Shown in pieces: positions 9,350-14,713 of a stretch of 14,713 nucleotides of DNA. The stretch's first letter is position 1; each line of letters starts with the position of its first letter. The notes under the pieces are model-generated. The model did not search any database. It saw only the letters and a list, made by a program, of their open reading frames with translations, and was not told the origin of the DNA. The stretch is from Gemmatimonadota bacterium (GTDB taxonomy: Bacteria > Gemmatimonadota > Gemmatimonadetes > Gemmatimonadales > GWC2-71-9). The stretch spans positions 1-14,713 of the forward strand of contig QHTX01000165.1 in NCBI GenBank assembly GCA_003220975.1, written 5' to 3'. Both the position numbers and the translations under genes were made by a program.

Positions 9350-9357
9350 TAGCTTTG
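9350..9357 (+). promoter_or_regulatory. TAnnTTTG promoter-like motif before the lipoprotein gene
   Basis: TAGCTTTG matches the -7 element known from Bacteroidota promoters (TAnnTTTG). No clear -33 TTG is seen; TTC at 9327-9329 is at the right distance. A start site about 7 bases downstream would fall inside the left arm of the hairpin at 9357-9382, so this gene's own transcript could not fold that hairpin fully. Confidence 0.4.
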
Positions 9358-9391
9358 GGGCGCGCCGTTCCCGGCGCGCCCCGTTCGTTTT
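9357..9391 (+). terminator. Intrinsic terminator candidate after the third barrel gene
   Basis: GGGGCGCGCC (9357-9366) pairs perfectly with GGCGCGCCCC (9373-9382) around a six-base loop, followed by GTTCGTTTT (9383-9391). Stem, GC content and T-rich tail fit a rho-independent terminator for the gene ending at 9320. It sits only 11 bases upstream of the next GTG start, so the downstream Shine-Dalgarno (AGGAG, 9394-9398) lies immediately behind the T-run. Confidence 0.7.
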
Positions 9392-9402
9392 CCAGGAGCC
9401 CT

Positions 9403-9771
9403 GTGACCCGGTTTGTCGTCTCGCGAGCGTCGATCCTCGCGCTGGCTCTCGCCGTGAGCGCCTGCGCCCTCACCCTCGACTCCACCCACCTCGGCGTGCC
9501 GGTGTCGTTGGCCGGCGCGGCGTCCTCGCCCGACGCGGGGACGCCGTTCCGAATCACCAAGCATCCCGTCTATCTCTTCGCGGGGCTGGTGCCCGTGTCA
9601 CAGCCCAATCTCGAGGACGTGCTCGCCGGTCAGGTGGGGACGGGAGCGCGAATCACGAATCTGCGCATCAGAGTTCGGAGCCGCTGGAGCGACTTGCTGA
9701 TCACCGGGCTCACGCTCGGGGTCGTGGTGCCCCGCTCGGTGACCTTCGAAGGGGTGGTCGTTCCGCGGTAG
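9403..9771 (+). CDS. Small Bor-like lipoprotein
   Basis: Predicted lipoprotein of 122 aa. A hydrophobic signal leads to the lipobox VSAC with Cys21 (ILALALAVSACALTLDS), so the mature protein should be lipid-anchored in the envelope. The C-terminal half (HPVYLFAGLVPVSQPN, then ITNLRIRVRSRWSDLLITGL and TLGVVVPRSVTFEG) resembles the Bor/TRL-like lipoprotein pattern, with a 'ww-D-LL-x-LTLGI-x-P-x-T' ending. This is recognition by eye and not certain. The GTG start is chosen because AGGAG (9394-9398) precedes it and it begins the signal peptide; the frame is open further upstream. The TAG stop (9769-9771) is part of the first unit of repeat element D. Bor of phage lambda confers serum resistance, but that role should not be assumed here. 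Confidence 0.7.
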   Translation: MTRFVVSRASILALALAVSACALTLDSTHLGVPVSLAGAASSPDAGTPFRITKHPVYLFAGLVPVSQPNLEDVLAGQVGTGARITNLRIRVRSRWSDLLITGLTLGVVVPRSVTFEGVVVPR

Positions 9772-9838
9772 GGGCACGGCAATTTGGTGTAGGGGCACGC
9801 CGATCTTGTGTAGGCGCACGGCAATGCCGTGCCCCTAC
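9768..9838. repeat. Element D: three 21-base tandem units closed by an inverted half-unit
   Basis: Units begin at 9768, 9789 and 9810 with GTAGGGGCACGGCAAT or variants (GTAGGGGCACGCCGAT, GTAGGCGCACGGCAAT). The third unit forms a tight hairpin with the reversed half-unit GCCGTGCCCCTAC (9826-9838): 13 base pairs with one mismatch and a three-base AAT loop. Both ends of the element carry the same GTAGGGG edge in opposite directions. It fills the gap between two convergent genes, supplies the TAG stop of each, and may also act as a two-way terminator. Confidence 0.85.
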
Positions 9839-11142
9839 ATACCCACGATCAGCTTCTTCACCAGCGCCGTCGTCCGCTCCGCCGCGCCCCGTCCCTCTCG
9901 AGCGAGGCGCTTGCCCGCCTCCCCCGCCTTCTTCCGGGCCGCCGGATCGTGGTACCACACCAGCCACTGGGCGTGCAGCGGCTGCCGCCCGGCCGCCGGC
10001 AGCGCCACCGCGCCGCCGCGCTCGAGCAGCAGCGCGGCGTCGCGGCTCATCTGCCAGTGCGGGCCGATCACCACCGGGACGCCGAAGGCGGCGGGCTCGA
10101 GCACCGAGTGCAGTCCCGCGCGGTGGTAGCCGCCGCCGACGAGGGCGACGTCCGCCAGCGCGTACAGGTCGGCGAGGATGCCGACGCGGTCGACCACGAT
10201 CACCTGCGCCGTAGCCGTTTGCTCGAGCTGCGACAGCCGCACGGGGCGGGGGAGGCCGAGCCGCGCGGCGAGCAGGCTGATGCCGGCGAGGTGATCGGGG
10301 TTGGGCTCGTGCGGCGCGAGCACCAGCCGGGCCGTGGGTACCTGCGCCAGCAGGTCGACGAACGCCGGCAGGACGACGGCTTCATCGGCGGGCCAGGTGG
10401 ATCCCGCGACGATCGTGAACGTTCCGGCGGGTGCGATCGCGAGCCGGGCGAACGGATCGCGCGTGCGGTCGAACCGTTCGGCGCGCTCGGCGACCGAGTC
10501 GTAGCGAGTGTCCCCCGTCACCTCGATCACCTCGCGACGCGCGCCCAGCAGCTCGAGGCGCCGGCCGTCCGCTTCGCTGATGGCCCCGATGCGGTCCATG
10601 GCGCGGTACGCCGGATACGCCCAGCCGCGCGCCGGCCACCTGAGCCGCGAGCTGTGCGGCGCCACGGTGGCCGAGATCAACGCCAGCTTCACGCCGCGCC
10701 GCGCCGCCGCGAGCGCGAGCTCCGGCCACACGTCGAGCTTCGAGAACACCAGCGCCGACGGTTGCAGCGCATCGAGCGCCGCCCGAACGTCGCGCGGGCG
10801 GTCGAGCGGCAGATAGTCGGCGATGTCGACGGGGAGGCTGCGGGCGAGGCGCTCGGCGGAAGGCGAAAAGAACGTGTAGGCGAGCTGCCACTGCGGCGCT
10901 TCGGCGCGCAGCGCCTCGAGCACCGGCTTCGCCTGCAGCCCCTCGCCCACCGAGGGGGCGTGCACCCACACGAGCGGCCGCCCGGTCTCGCGGTGCGCGC
11001 GCCCCCACGCGCGCAGCCGCTCCACCACCTCGCGGCGCGCCTCGAGCCCGCGGGCGACCTTCTTGTCGAACCGGGCCGCGAGAGGAAGGGCGCGCCGCGC
11101 GAGGCTCAGGCCGAGCCGGTATATGAAGGAAGGGCGCGCCAT
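9835..11142 (-). CDS. waaA: 3-deoxy-D-manno-octulosonic acid (Kdo) transferase
   Basis: Transfers Kdo from CMP-Kdo to the lipid A precursor at the inner membrane, the first step of LPS core assembly; 435 aa, normal for the family. An N-terminal hydrophobic/basic anchor (about 1-22) is followed by a Glycos_transf_N domain with VWVHAPSVGEG, where Glu67 is the expected catalytic base. The C-terminal GT-B domain shows VVAGSTWPADEAV, LVLAPHEPNPDHL and ADVALVGGGYHRAGLHSVLE, then PAAFGVPVVIGPHW. The GGGY-GLHxxLEPA form is nearer to homologues of FCB bacteria than to E. coli. The ATG (11142-11140) overlaps the stop of the DsbA-like gene by one base, so both are coupled. The frame is open upstream, but that stretch lies inside the other gene. 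The TAG stop comes from element D. Confidence 0.93.
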   Translation of the reverse strand: MARPSFIYRLGLSLARRALPLAARFDKKVARGLEARREVVERLRAWGRAHRETGRPLVWVHAPSVGEGLQAKPVLEALRAEAPQWQLAYTFFSPSAERLARSLPVDIADYLPLDRPRDVRAALDALQPSALVFSKLDVWPELALAAARRGVKLALISATVAPHSSRLRWPARGWAYPAYRAMDRIGAISEADGRRLELLGARREVIEVTGDTRYDSVAERAERFDRTRDPFARLAIAPAGTFTIVAGSTWPADEAVVLPAFVDLLAQVPTARLVLAPHEPNPDHLAGISLLAARLGLPRPVRLSQLEQTATAQVIVVDRVGILADLYALADVALVGGGYHRAGLHSVLEPAAFGVPVVIGPHWQMSRDAALLLERGGAVALPAAGRQPLHAQWLVWYHDPAARKKAGEAGKRLAREGRGAAERTTALVKKLIVGM

Positions 11143-11747
11143 CAGGCCCCGGTCTTGCTCCGGTACACCGAATCGAGCACGGCCCGGAACACCTCGACCG
11201 GAGCGTTTCCCTCGAGCAGTCCGCCCTCGATGTAAAACGTGGGGGTGCTCACCGCTCCCGCGCGCCGGGCTCGCTCGGCGTCGGCCTGGACCTCGGTCGC
11301 GGTGGCGTGCGCGCGCAAGCACGCCGCGAGCCGGGCGTGATCCGCGCCCGCCGAGTCGCCGAGCGCGAGCAGCATGGGGCGGGGGTCCGCGAGCTTCGCC
11401 CAGCCGTCCTGATGCCGGAACAGGAGATCGTGCATCGGCCAGAACCGGCTCTGGCGGGCGGCGCACATGGCGGCCTCCGCGGCGGCGGTGGCGTTGGCGT
11501 GGAGACTGGGGAGCGGGAGGTTGATGTAGACGAAGCGCACCTTCCCGGTCGTCACGTACTCGCGCTCCAACAGCGGGAGCGTGGCGAGCGCGAACGCTCT
11601 GCAGTAGGGGCACTGGAAGTCGGACATCTCGTAGACCGTGACCGGGGCGTTTAGACGGCCCCGCGAGCGCGCGACGAGCGGGTCGAGCTGCGCCGCGCCG
11701 CTGTACAGCGCGAGCAGCGCGGCGCCCGCCAAGACACGTTGGATCAT
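11142..11747 (-). CDS. DsbA-like thiol:disulfide oxidoreductase (thioredoxin fold)
   Basis: Probable periplasmic disulfide oxidoreductase or isomerase, 201 aa. A short hydrophobic N-terminus (MIQRVLAGAALLALYSGAAQ) serves as signal or anchor. The active site is CPYC at residues 46-49 (SDFQCPYCRAF), and the cis-proline loop is STPTFY with Pro169. Two further cysteines (95 in AAMCAARQSRFWPMHDLLF, and 143) match the extra pair often seen in the BdbD/Thioredoxin_4 type. It is the first gene of a two-gene unit with waaA. It is divergent from the seven-haem cytochrome gene, whose haem-binding cysteines need thiol-redox control, so a role in cytochrome maturation is conceivable but unproven. No Shine-Dalgarno is visible before the ATG. 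Confidence 0.88.
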   Translation of the reverse strand: MIQRVLAGAALLALYSGAAQLDPLVARSRGRLNAPVTVYEMSDFQCPYCRAFALATLPLLEREYVTTGKVRFVYINLPLPSLHANATAAAEAAMCAARQSRFWPMHDLLFRHQDGWAKLADPRPMLLALGDSAGADHARLAACLRAHATATEVQADAERARRAGAVSTPTFYIEGGLLEGNAPVEVFRAVLDSVYRSKTGA

Positions 11748-11752
11748 GGCGC

Positions 11753-11760
11753 CAAAGCTA
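11753..11760 (-). promoter_or_regulatory. TAnnTTTG motif just before the DsbA-like gene
   Basis: On the minus strand TAGCTTTG ends five bases before the ATG (TAGCTTTGGCGCC then ATG). If it works as a -7 element, the transcript would start at or next to the ATG, giving a leaderless mRNA. That fits the missing Shine-Dalgarno. No matching -33 TTG is seen. The first nine bases are identical to the motif at 9350. Confidence 0.35.
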
Positions 11761-11784
11761 ATGAAATCTTATTCTGGGGGGACC

Positions 11785-12963
11785 ATGACGATGTCTCGCG
11801 CGCTGCTCGCCTTGCTGGTGACCGCGGGAGCCGGGGCCGGTCCGCCGTCTCATCGCGCCTCCAAGCCATTCCGGCCTCAAGCCGGATTGTGCAAGGCGTG
11901 CCACCAGAACGTCTTCGCGACCTTCGTGCAGACCGCGCACTTCCACACTTCCGCCGAGGCAACCACGCAATCCATCCGGGGACGCTTCTCCGGGGGACAT
12001 AACCTGCTGCGCACCAGTTCGGAGGGGCTCTACTTCAAAATGGAGCGGCGCGACCGCGCTTTCTACCAGACCGCCGTGGACTCGACTCAGGGCCGCTCAA
12101 CGAGCGAGCGCATCGATTTGGTCGTGGGGTCGGGGCGGCGCGGGCAATCCTTTCTCTATTGGAGACGTGGGCTCTTGTTCGAGTTGCCGGTCTCTTATCT
12201 GACTGGCATCGATGCGTGGATCAACAGCCCCGGCTATACGGATGGCCAGATCGACTTTGGGCGACTCATCGTCCCGCGTTGCCTGGAATGCCACACCACG
12301 TCGTTCACCCTGCAAACGGACCGCGGTGTGGTGAGATACGCCCGCGACTATGCGTTGGGGATCTCTTGTGAGAAATGCCACGGCGACGGGCGAGCACACG
12401 TCGCGTATCACTCATCCCATCCGGCGGACGGCAGCGGCAAGTACATTCTCAACCCGGCGCGCTTCTCGAGAGATCGGAAGGTGGACACCTGCGCTTTGTG
12501 CCATTCGGGCGAGGGCACACCGCGCGCACCGCCGTTTTCGTACCGGCCGGGCGAGAAGCTGGATGACTACTTGGTCCCTCCATCCGATCGGGACGTGCCG
12601 ACGCCGGACGTCCACGGCAATCAGGTCGGGCTCTTGCGGCGCAGCAAATGCTATCGCTCCAGCCCGGGCATGTCCTGTTCCACGTGCCACGACGTCCATC
12701 GACCGGAGCGAGATGTGACGGCGTTCGCACAGAAATGTCTGGCGTGTCATCAGACCGGCGGCCACCCGATGGCGGCCGAGATCGGCGGTCGGATGCTAAC
12801 CGACTGTATCGACTGTCACATGCCCAACCGGAAATCCAAGGCGATCCAGATCAATGCGCCGACGAGACAATTCGCCCTGTATTTTCGGAGCCATGCGATC
12901 GGGATCTACCCGGAGGCTGCGGCGGCGGTGCTGCAAAGAAGCGACCAGAGACGGAACCGATAG
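11785..12963 (+). CDS. Secreted seven-haem c-type cytochrome
   Basis: Periplasmic multihaem electron-transfer protein, 392 aa, with seven CxxCH sites: CKACH 36-40, CLECH 166-170, CEKCH 195-199, CALCH 236-240, CSTCH 298-302, CLACH 318-322 and CIDCH 341-345. Spacing and context (ELPVSYLTGIDAWINSPGY, then RCLECHTTSF) resemble the cytochrome c554/NrfA-like multihaem families. The redox partner and any catalytic role cannot be told. The N-terminus (MTMSRALLALLVTAGAGAG) is a short signal peptide. ATG at 11785 follows a GGGGGG run at 11776-11781; ATGs at 11761 and 11791 are alternatives. Codon use is visibly less GC-biased than its neighbours (TTG, TCT, TAT, AAA), which hints at separate origin. It converges on the next gene with a 17-base gap and no terminator seen. 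Confidence 0.9.
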   Translation: MTMSRALLALLVTAGAGAGPPSHRASKPFRPQAGLCKACHQNVFATFVQTAHFHTSAEATTQSIRGRFSGGHNLLRTSSEGLYFKMERRDRAFYQTAVDSTQGRSTSERIDLVVGSGRRGQSFLYWRRGLLFELPVSYLTGIDAWINSPGYTDGQIDFGRLIVPRCLECHTTSFTLQTDRGVVRYARDYALGISCEKCHGDGRAHVAYHSSHPADGSGKYILNPARFSRDRKVDTCALCHSGEGTPRAPPFSYRPGEKLDDYLVPPSDRDVPTPDVHGNQVGLLRRSKCYRSSPGMSCSTCHDVHRPERDVTAFAQKCLACHQTGGHPMAAEIGGRMLTDCIDCHMPNRKSKAIQINAPTRQFALYFRSHAIGIYPEAAAAVLQRSDQRRNR

Positions 12964-12980
12964 GGCCGAGCCGCTCGACC

Positions 12981-13784
12981 TCAGGGGGAGGACCTGGTCC
13001 AGATGACGATCACGCCGCAGCCGGAGTTGGTGCCGAGGAAGTCACCCGGGGTCTCGGACGAGCCGCGGTAGATCTCGATTCCCTTCACGTCGAGCGGTGG
13101 CGTGTGCCGCGCGAAGTAGGGCGTCGACTCATGGCCGTCGAGGTAGTACTGCGGGTAACACCCCGGCGGCGATCGCACCATCTTCGGGACACAGTCGTTG
13201 TAGACGCACATCTGCTGGACCCCGTGTACCGTGACGAGCACGTCGACGAGCGTGGTCGGATGGAGACGCTCGATCTGCTCCTGGGTGAGAAACGAGCCCA
13301 TGCCGGAGTGGCGTCGGCGCTCGAAGTCTGCATAGCGACGGGACGCGAGCGGCTGTTTTCCCTTGACCAGGACCCCCGGCAGCTCGTAGGGGAGCGGATC
13401 CAGCTCGAAGCGGCGTGGAGCGGTCTGCCCCGGCTGCGCAGTGACACGCCAGGCGCGAGACGCGTAGCCGACCGCGCGGATCTCCACGGAGACCTCCCCA
13501 CCGGGAACACCACTGAGCGTGAACCGGCCAAGGGAGTCGGTGGTCGTGGCGAGCGCGGTGCCGACTACCACCACGCGCGCGCCGCCGATGGGCTCGTGAG
13601 TCTCGCGGGCAGCGAGTTGCCCGATCACGACGCTGGTATCCCGCTGGCCACCGCCAGCCACTTGAGCCGGCGCCGGGCTCAGCGTCGCCTGCCCGACCGC
13701 CAAGCTGGCCAGGAGGGCCGCTACGAGGGCCGGCGTGTGGCCTCCCGCGGCAGGGGGGCCCGCCCGGGACCGGATAGTGGGCAT
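12981..13784 (-). CDS. Secreted carboxypeptidase-regulatory plus TonB-plug protein, no barrel
   Basis: 267 aa, function unknown. A basic N-terminus and hydrophobic segment (HTPALVAALLASLAVGQATL, about 16-35) suggest export. Residues 52-128 form a carboxypeptidase-regulatory-like Ig domain (SVVIGQLAARETHEPIGGAR, then TTDSLGRFTLSGVPGGEVSVEI and VGYASRAW). Residues 155-263 resemble a TonB-receptor plug: MGSFLTQEQIERLHPTTLVD, then YPQYYLDG and VKGIEIYRGSSETPG, and finally SGCGVIVIWTR. The protein stops where a receptor barrel would begin, so it is plug-only. Cysteines at 193, 198, 209 and 256 could form disulfides. The ATG at 13784 has GGAAG seven bases upstream; a GTG at 13832 would add 16 residues but lacks a ribosome-binding site. 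It diverges from a full-type receptor gene. Confidence 0.75.
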   Translation of the reverse strand: MPTIRSRAGPPAAGGHTPALVAALLASLAVGQATLSPAPAQVAGGGQRDTSVVIGQLAARETHEPIGGARVVVVGTALATTTDSLGRFTLSGVPGGEVSVEIRAVGYASRAWRVTAQPGQTAPRRFELDPLPYELPGVLVKGKQPLASRRYADFERRRHSGMGSFLTQEQIERLHPTTLVDVLVTVHGVQQMCVYNDCVPKMVRSPPGCYPQYYLDGHESTPYFARHTPPLDVKGIEIYRGSSETPGDFLGTNSGCGVIVIWTRSSP

Positions 13785-13859
13785 CGCGTCTTCCGCTGGG
13801 CCTGTGGCACAATGTAACCCCCGTCGTGGCACCCCGAAAGCATTAGGGTATGGCCGGTA

Positions 13860-13891
13860 TTGCGCACTTCCCGGAGGGCGTGCACTATAAC
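13860..13891 (+). promoter_or_regulatory. Promoter candidate for the TonB receptor gene
   Basis: TATAAC (13886-13891) is a good -10, preceded by TTGCGC (13860-13865) at a spacing of 20, longer than the usual 17. GTGCAC just before the -10 is palindromic. The -10 is 76 bases before the ATG, inside the 183-base divergent region. Confidence 0.35.
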
Positions 13892-13932
13892 CCGAGTTTT
13901 ACTGCTCGGCCCCCGTCCGAGCCGTCGGGAGT

Positions 13933-13949
13933 AAGAAGCAGAACTTCTT
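13933..13949 (+). other. Small hairpin next to the receptor's ribosome-binding site
   Basis: AAGAAG (13933-13938) and CTTCTT (13944-13949) pair around a five-base loop, ending six bases before the GGGGGG Shine-Dalgarno (13955-13960) of the receptor gene. The stem is short and AU-rich. A regulatory role is only a possibility. Confidence 0.3.
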
Positions 13950-13967
13950 GCCAAGGGGGGCTTCATT

Positions 13968-14713
13968 ATGAGGCGTCGTTCGTTCAGCGCAACCGTCTGC
14001 GCTGGCGCGCTGCTCGCGTTGTGCGTTGCGGCGTCCGGTCGCGCGCAGGCGCAATCCGCGGTGATCACAGGCAAAGTCACGGGGAGACAGAGCGAGCCGC
14101 TGGGCGGGGTGATCGTCCTGATCGAGGAGCTCGGTACCGCCGTGGCGACCACGAATGCGGGAAGCTACACCCTCACCGTCCCGGCGGACCGGACGAAGGG
14201 CCAAACCGTCTCGCTACGCGCGCGCTACATCGGCTACTCGCCCGGGCTCAAACAAATCACGCTCACGCCGGGGACCCAGACGCAGGACTTCGAGCTGAAG
14301 TTCGACCCGATGACGCTCGACGCCCTCGTCGTGACGGGCGTGGCGGAGGCGATGGAGGCGAAGAAGCTCACGTTCTCTGTTGCCCACGTCGATGCCTCGC
14401 AGCTGGAGCAGGCGCCGGCGGTCACGGCACTGGGCTCGCTCGAAGGCAAGGCGGCGGGCGTGCGTCTGATCCAGGGCAGCGGCGCGCCGGGCAGTGAGCC
14501 GATGCTCCGGCTGCGTGGTGCGACCGCGATCCCCACGCCCTCGGCCTGCGGGATTTCCGCTACGTGTGCTGCTACTGCAGTGCCCGGTCCGCTGATCATC
14601 GTGGACGGGACCATCACGCGGCAAACACTCGCCGAGATCAACTCGGAGGACATTGAGCGGGTCGAGATCGTCAAGGGCGCGGCGGCGTCGTCCTTGTACG
14701 GCTCGGACGCCGC
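13968..14713 (+). CDS. SusC/RagA-like TonB-dependent receptor, 3'-truncated by window edge
   Basis: N-terminal 248 residues of an outer-membrane TonB-dependent receptor; the frame is open to the window end. The signal peptide is about 1-29 (CAGALLALCVAASGRAQAQS). Residues 31-112 are a carboxypeptidase-regulatory-like domain (AVITGKVTGRQSEPLGGVIV, then TNAGSYTLTVP). DALVVTGVAEAME (118-130) occupies the usual TonB-box-like linker. The plug begins about 131, with LEGKAAGVRLIQGSGAPGSE, then MLRLRGA, PLIIVDG and IERVEIVKGAAASSLYGSDA, the SusC-type plug signature. An extra loop at 185-207 holds two cysteines (194 and 200) between the LRLRG and IIVDG strands. Substrate is unknown, and whether a SusD partner follows cannot be seen. 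The start is supported by GGGGGG at 13955-13960, seven bases before the ATG. Confidence 0.9.
   Translation, partial: MRRRSFSATVCAGALLALCVAASGRAQAQSAVITGKVTGRQSEPLGGVIVLIEELGTAVATTNAGSYTLTVPADRTKGQTVSLRARYIGYSPGLKQITLTPGTQTQDFELKFDPMTLDALVVTGVAEAMEAKKLTFSVAHVDASQLEQAPAVTALGSLEGKAAGVRLIQGSGAPGSEPMLRLRGATAIPTPSACGISATCAATAVPGPLIIVDGTITRQTLAEINSEDIERVEIVKGAAASSLYGSDA

Noticed and set aside
9768..9838. CRISPR array
   Set aside because: The units are 21 bases in direct tandem with no unique spacers of normal length, the last unit is inverted, and no cas gene is near.
9829..11235. 468-codon open frame on the plus strand across waaA
   Set aside because: Its Arg/Glu/His-rich low-complexity product has no recognisable domain, and waaA on the other strand has clear catalytic motifs.
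13810..13816. TACATTG on the minus strand as a TAnnTTTG promoter for the plug-only gene
   Set aside because: It misses the last positions of the motif, and no -33 element is at a suitable distance.

Overview
The window is a GC-rich bacterial chromosome segment. Its makeup suggests a Gram-negative of the FCB group, most likely Gemmatimonadota. The evidence is a Mla-type lipid transport operon, a Kdo transferase of the GGGY/GLHxxLEPA type, a SusC/RagA-like TonB receptor with an N-terminal carboxypeptidase-regulatory domain, many secreted proteins with AxAQ-type signal cleavage sites, and two TAnnTTTG promoter-like motifs. The phylum is inferred from family resemblance and not proven.

Layout. 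(1) 1-2720, plus strand: the 3' part of an MlaF-like ABC ATPase, an MlaD/MCE protein, a Nudix hydrolase and an unusual receiver-like/AraC-HTH regulator. All four are joined by 1-4 base stop/start overlaps, so this is one translationally coupled operon whose promoter lies upstream of the window. (2) 2721-7137, plus strand: an F1-only ATP synthase cluster, atpA-atpG-atpD-atpC, without atpB/E/F/H next to it. A perfect TGTGA-N6-TCACA operator lies just before atpA. The epsilon subunit is short and lacks the C-terminal helical domain. (3) 7138-9771, plus strand: three signal-peptide-bearing outer-membrane beta-barrel candidates and a small Bor-like lipoprotein, each with its own ribosome-binding site, and two good terminator hairpins between genes. 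(4) 9835-11747, minus strand: a DsbA-like thioredoxin-fold protein and waaA, overlapping by one base. (5) 11785-12963, plus strand: a seven-haem c-type cytochrome, divergent from the DsbA-like gene across only 37 bases. (6) 12981-13784, minus strand: a secreted 'carboxypeptidase-regulatory plus plug' protein without a barrel. It is divergent from the start of a SusC/RagA-like TonB-dependent receptor (13968 to the window edge).

The theme is the cell envelope: lipid trafficking, LPS core synthesis, outer-membrane proteins, periplasmic redox and proton-driven ATP synthesis. The most unusual signal is a set of four short elements of unrelated sequence but shared design, at 2725-2827, 5005-5069, 5342-5397 and 9768-9838. 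Each is an inverted repeat whose arms are made of 7-, 8- or 21-base tandem units. Three lie in or beside the ATP synthase genes, one of them inserted in frame inside atpG. The fourth sits between two convergent genes and supplies the stop codon of both. They look like domesticated short palindromic elements and may be the least described feature of the window.
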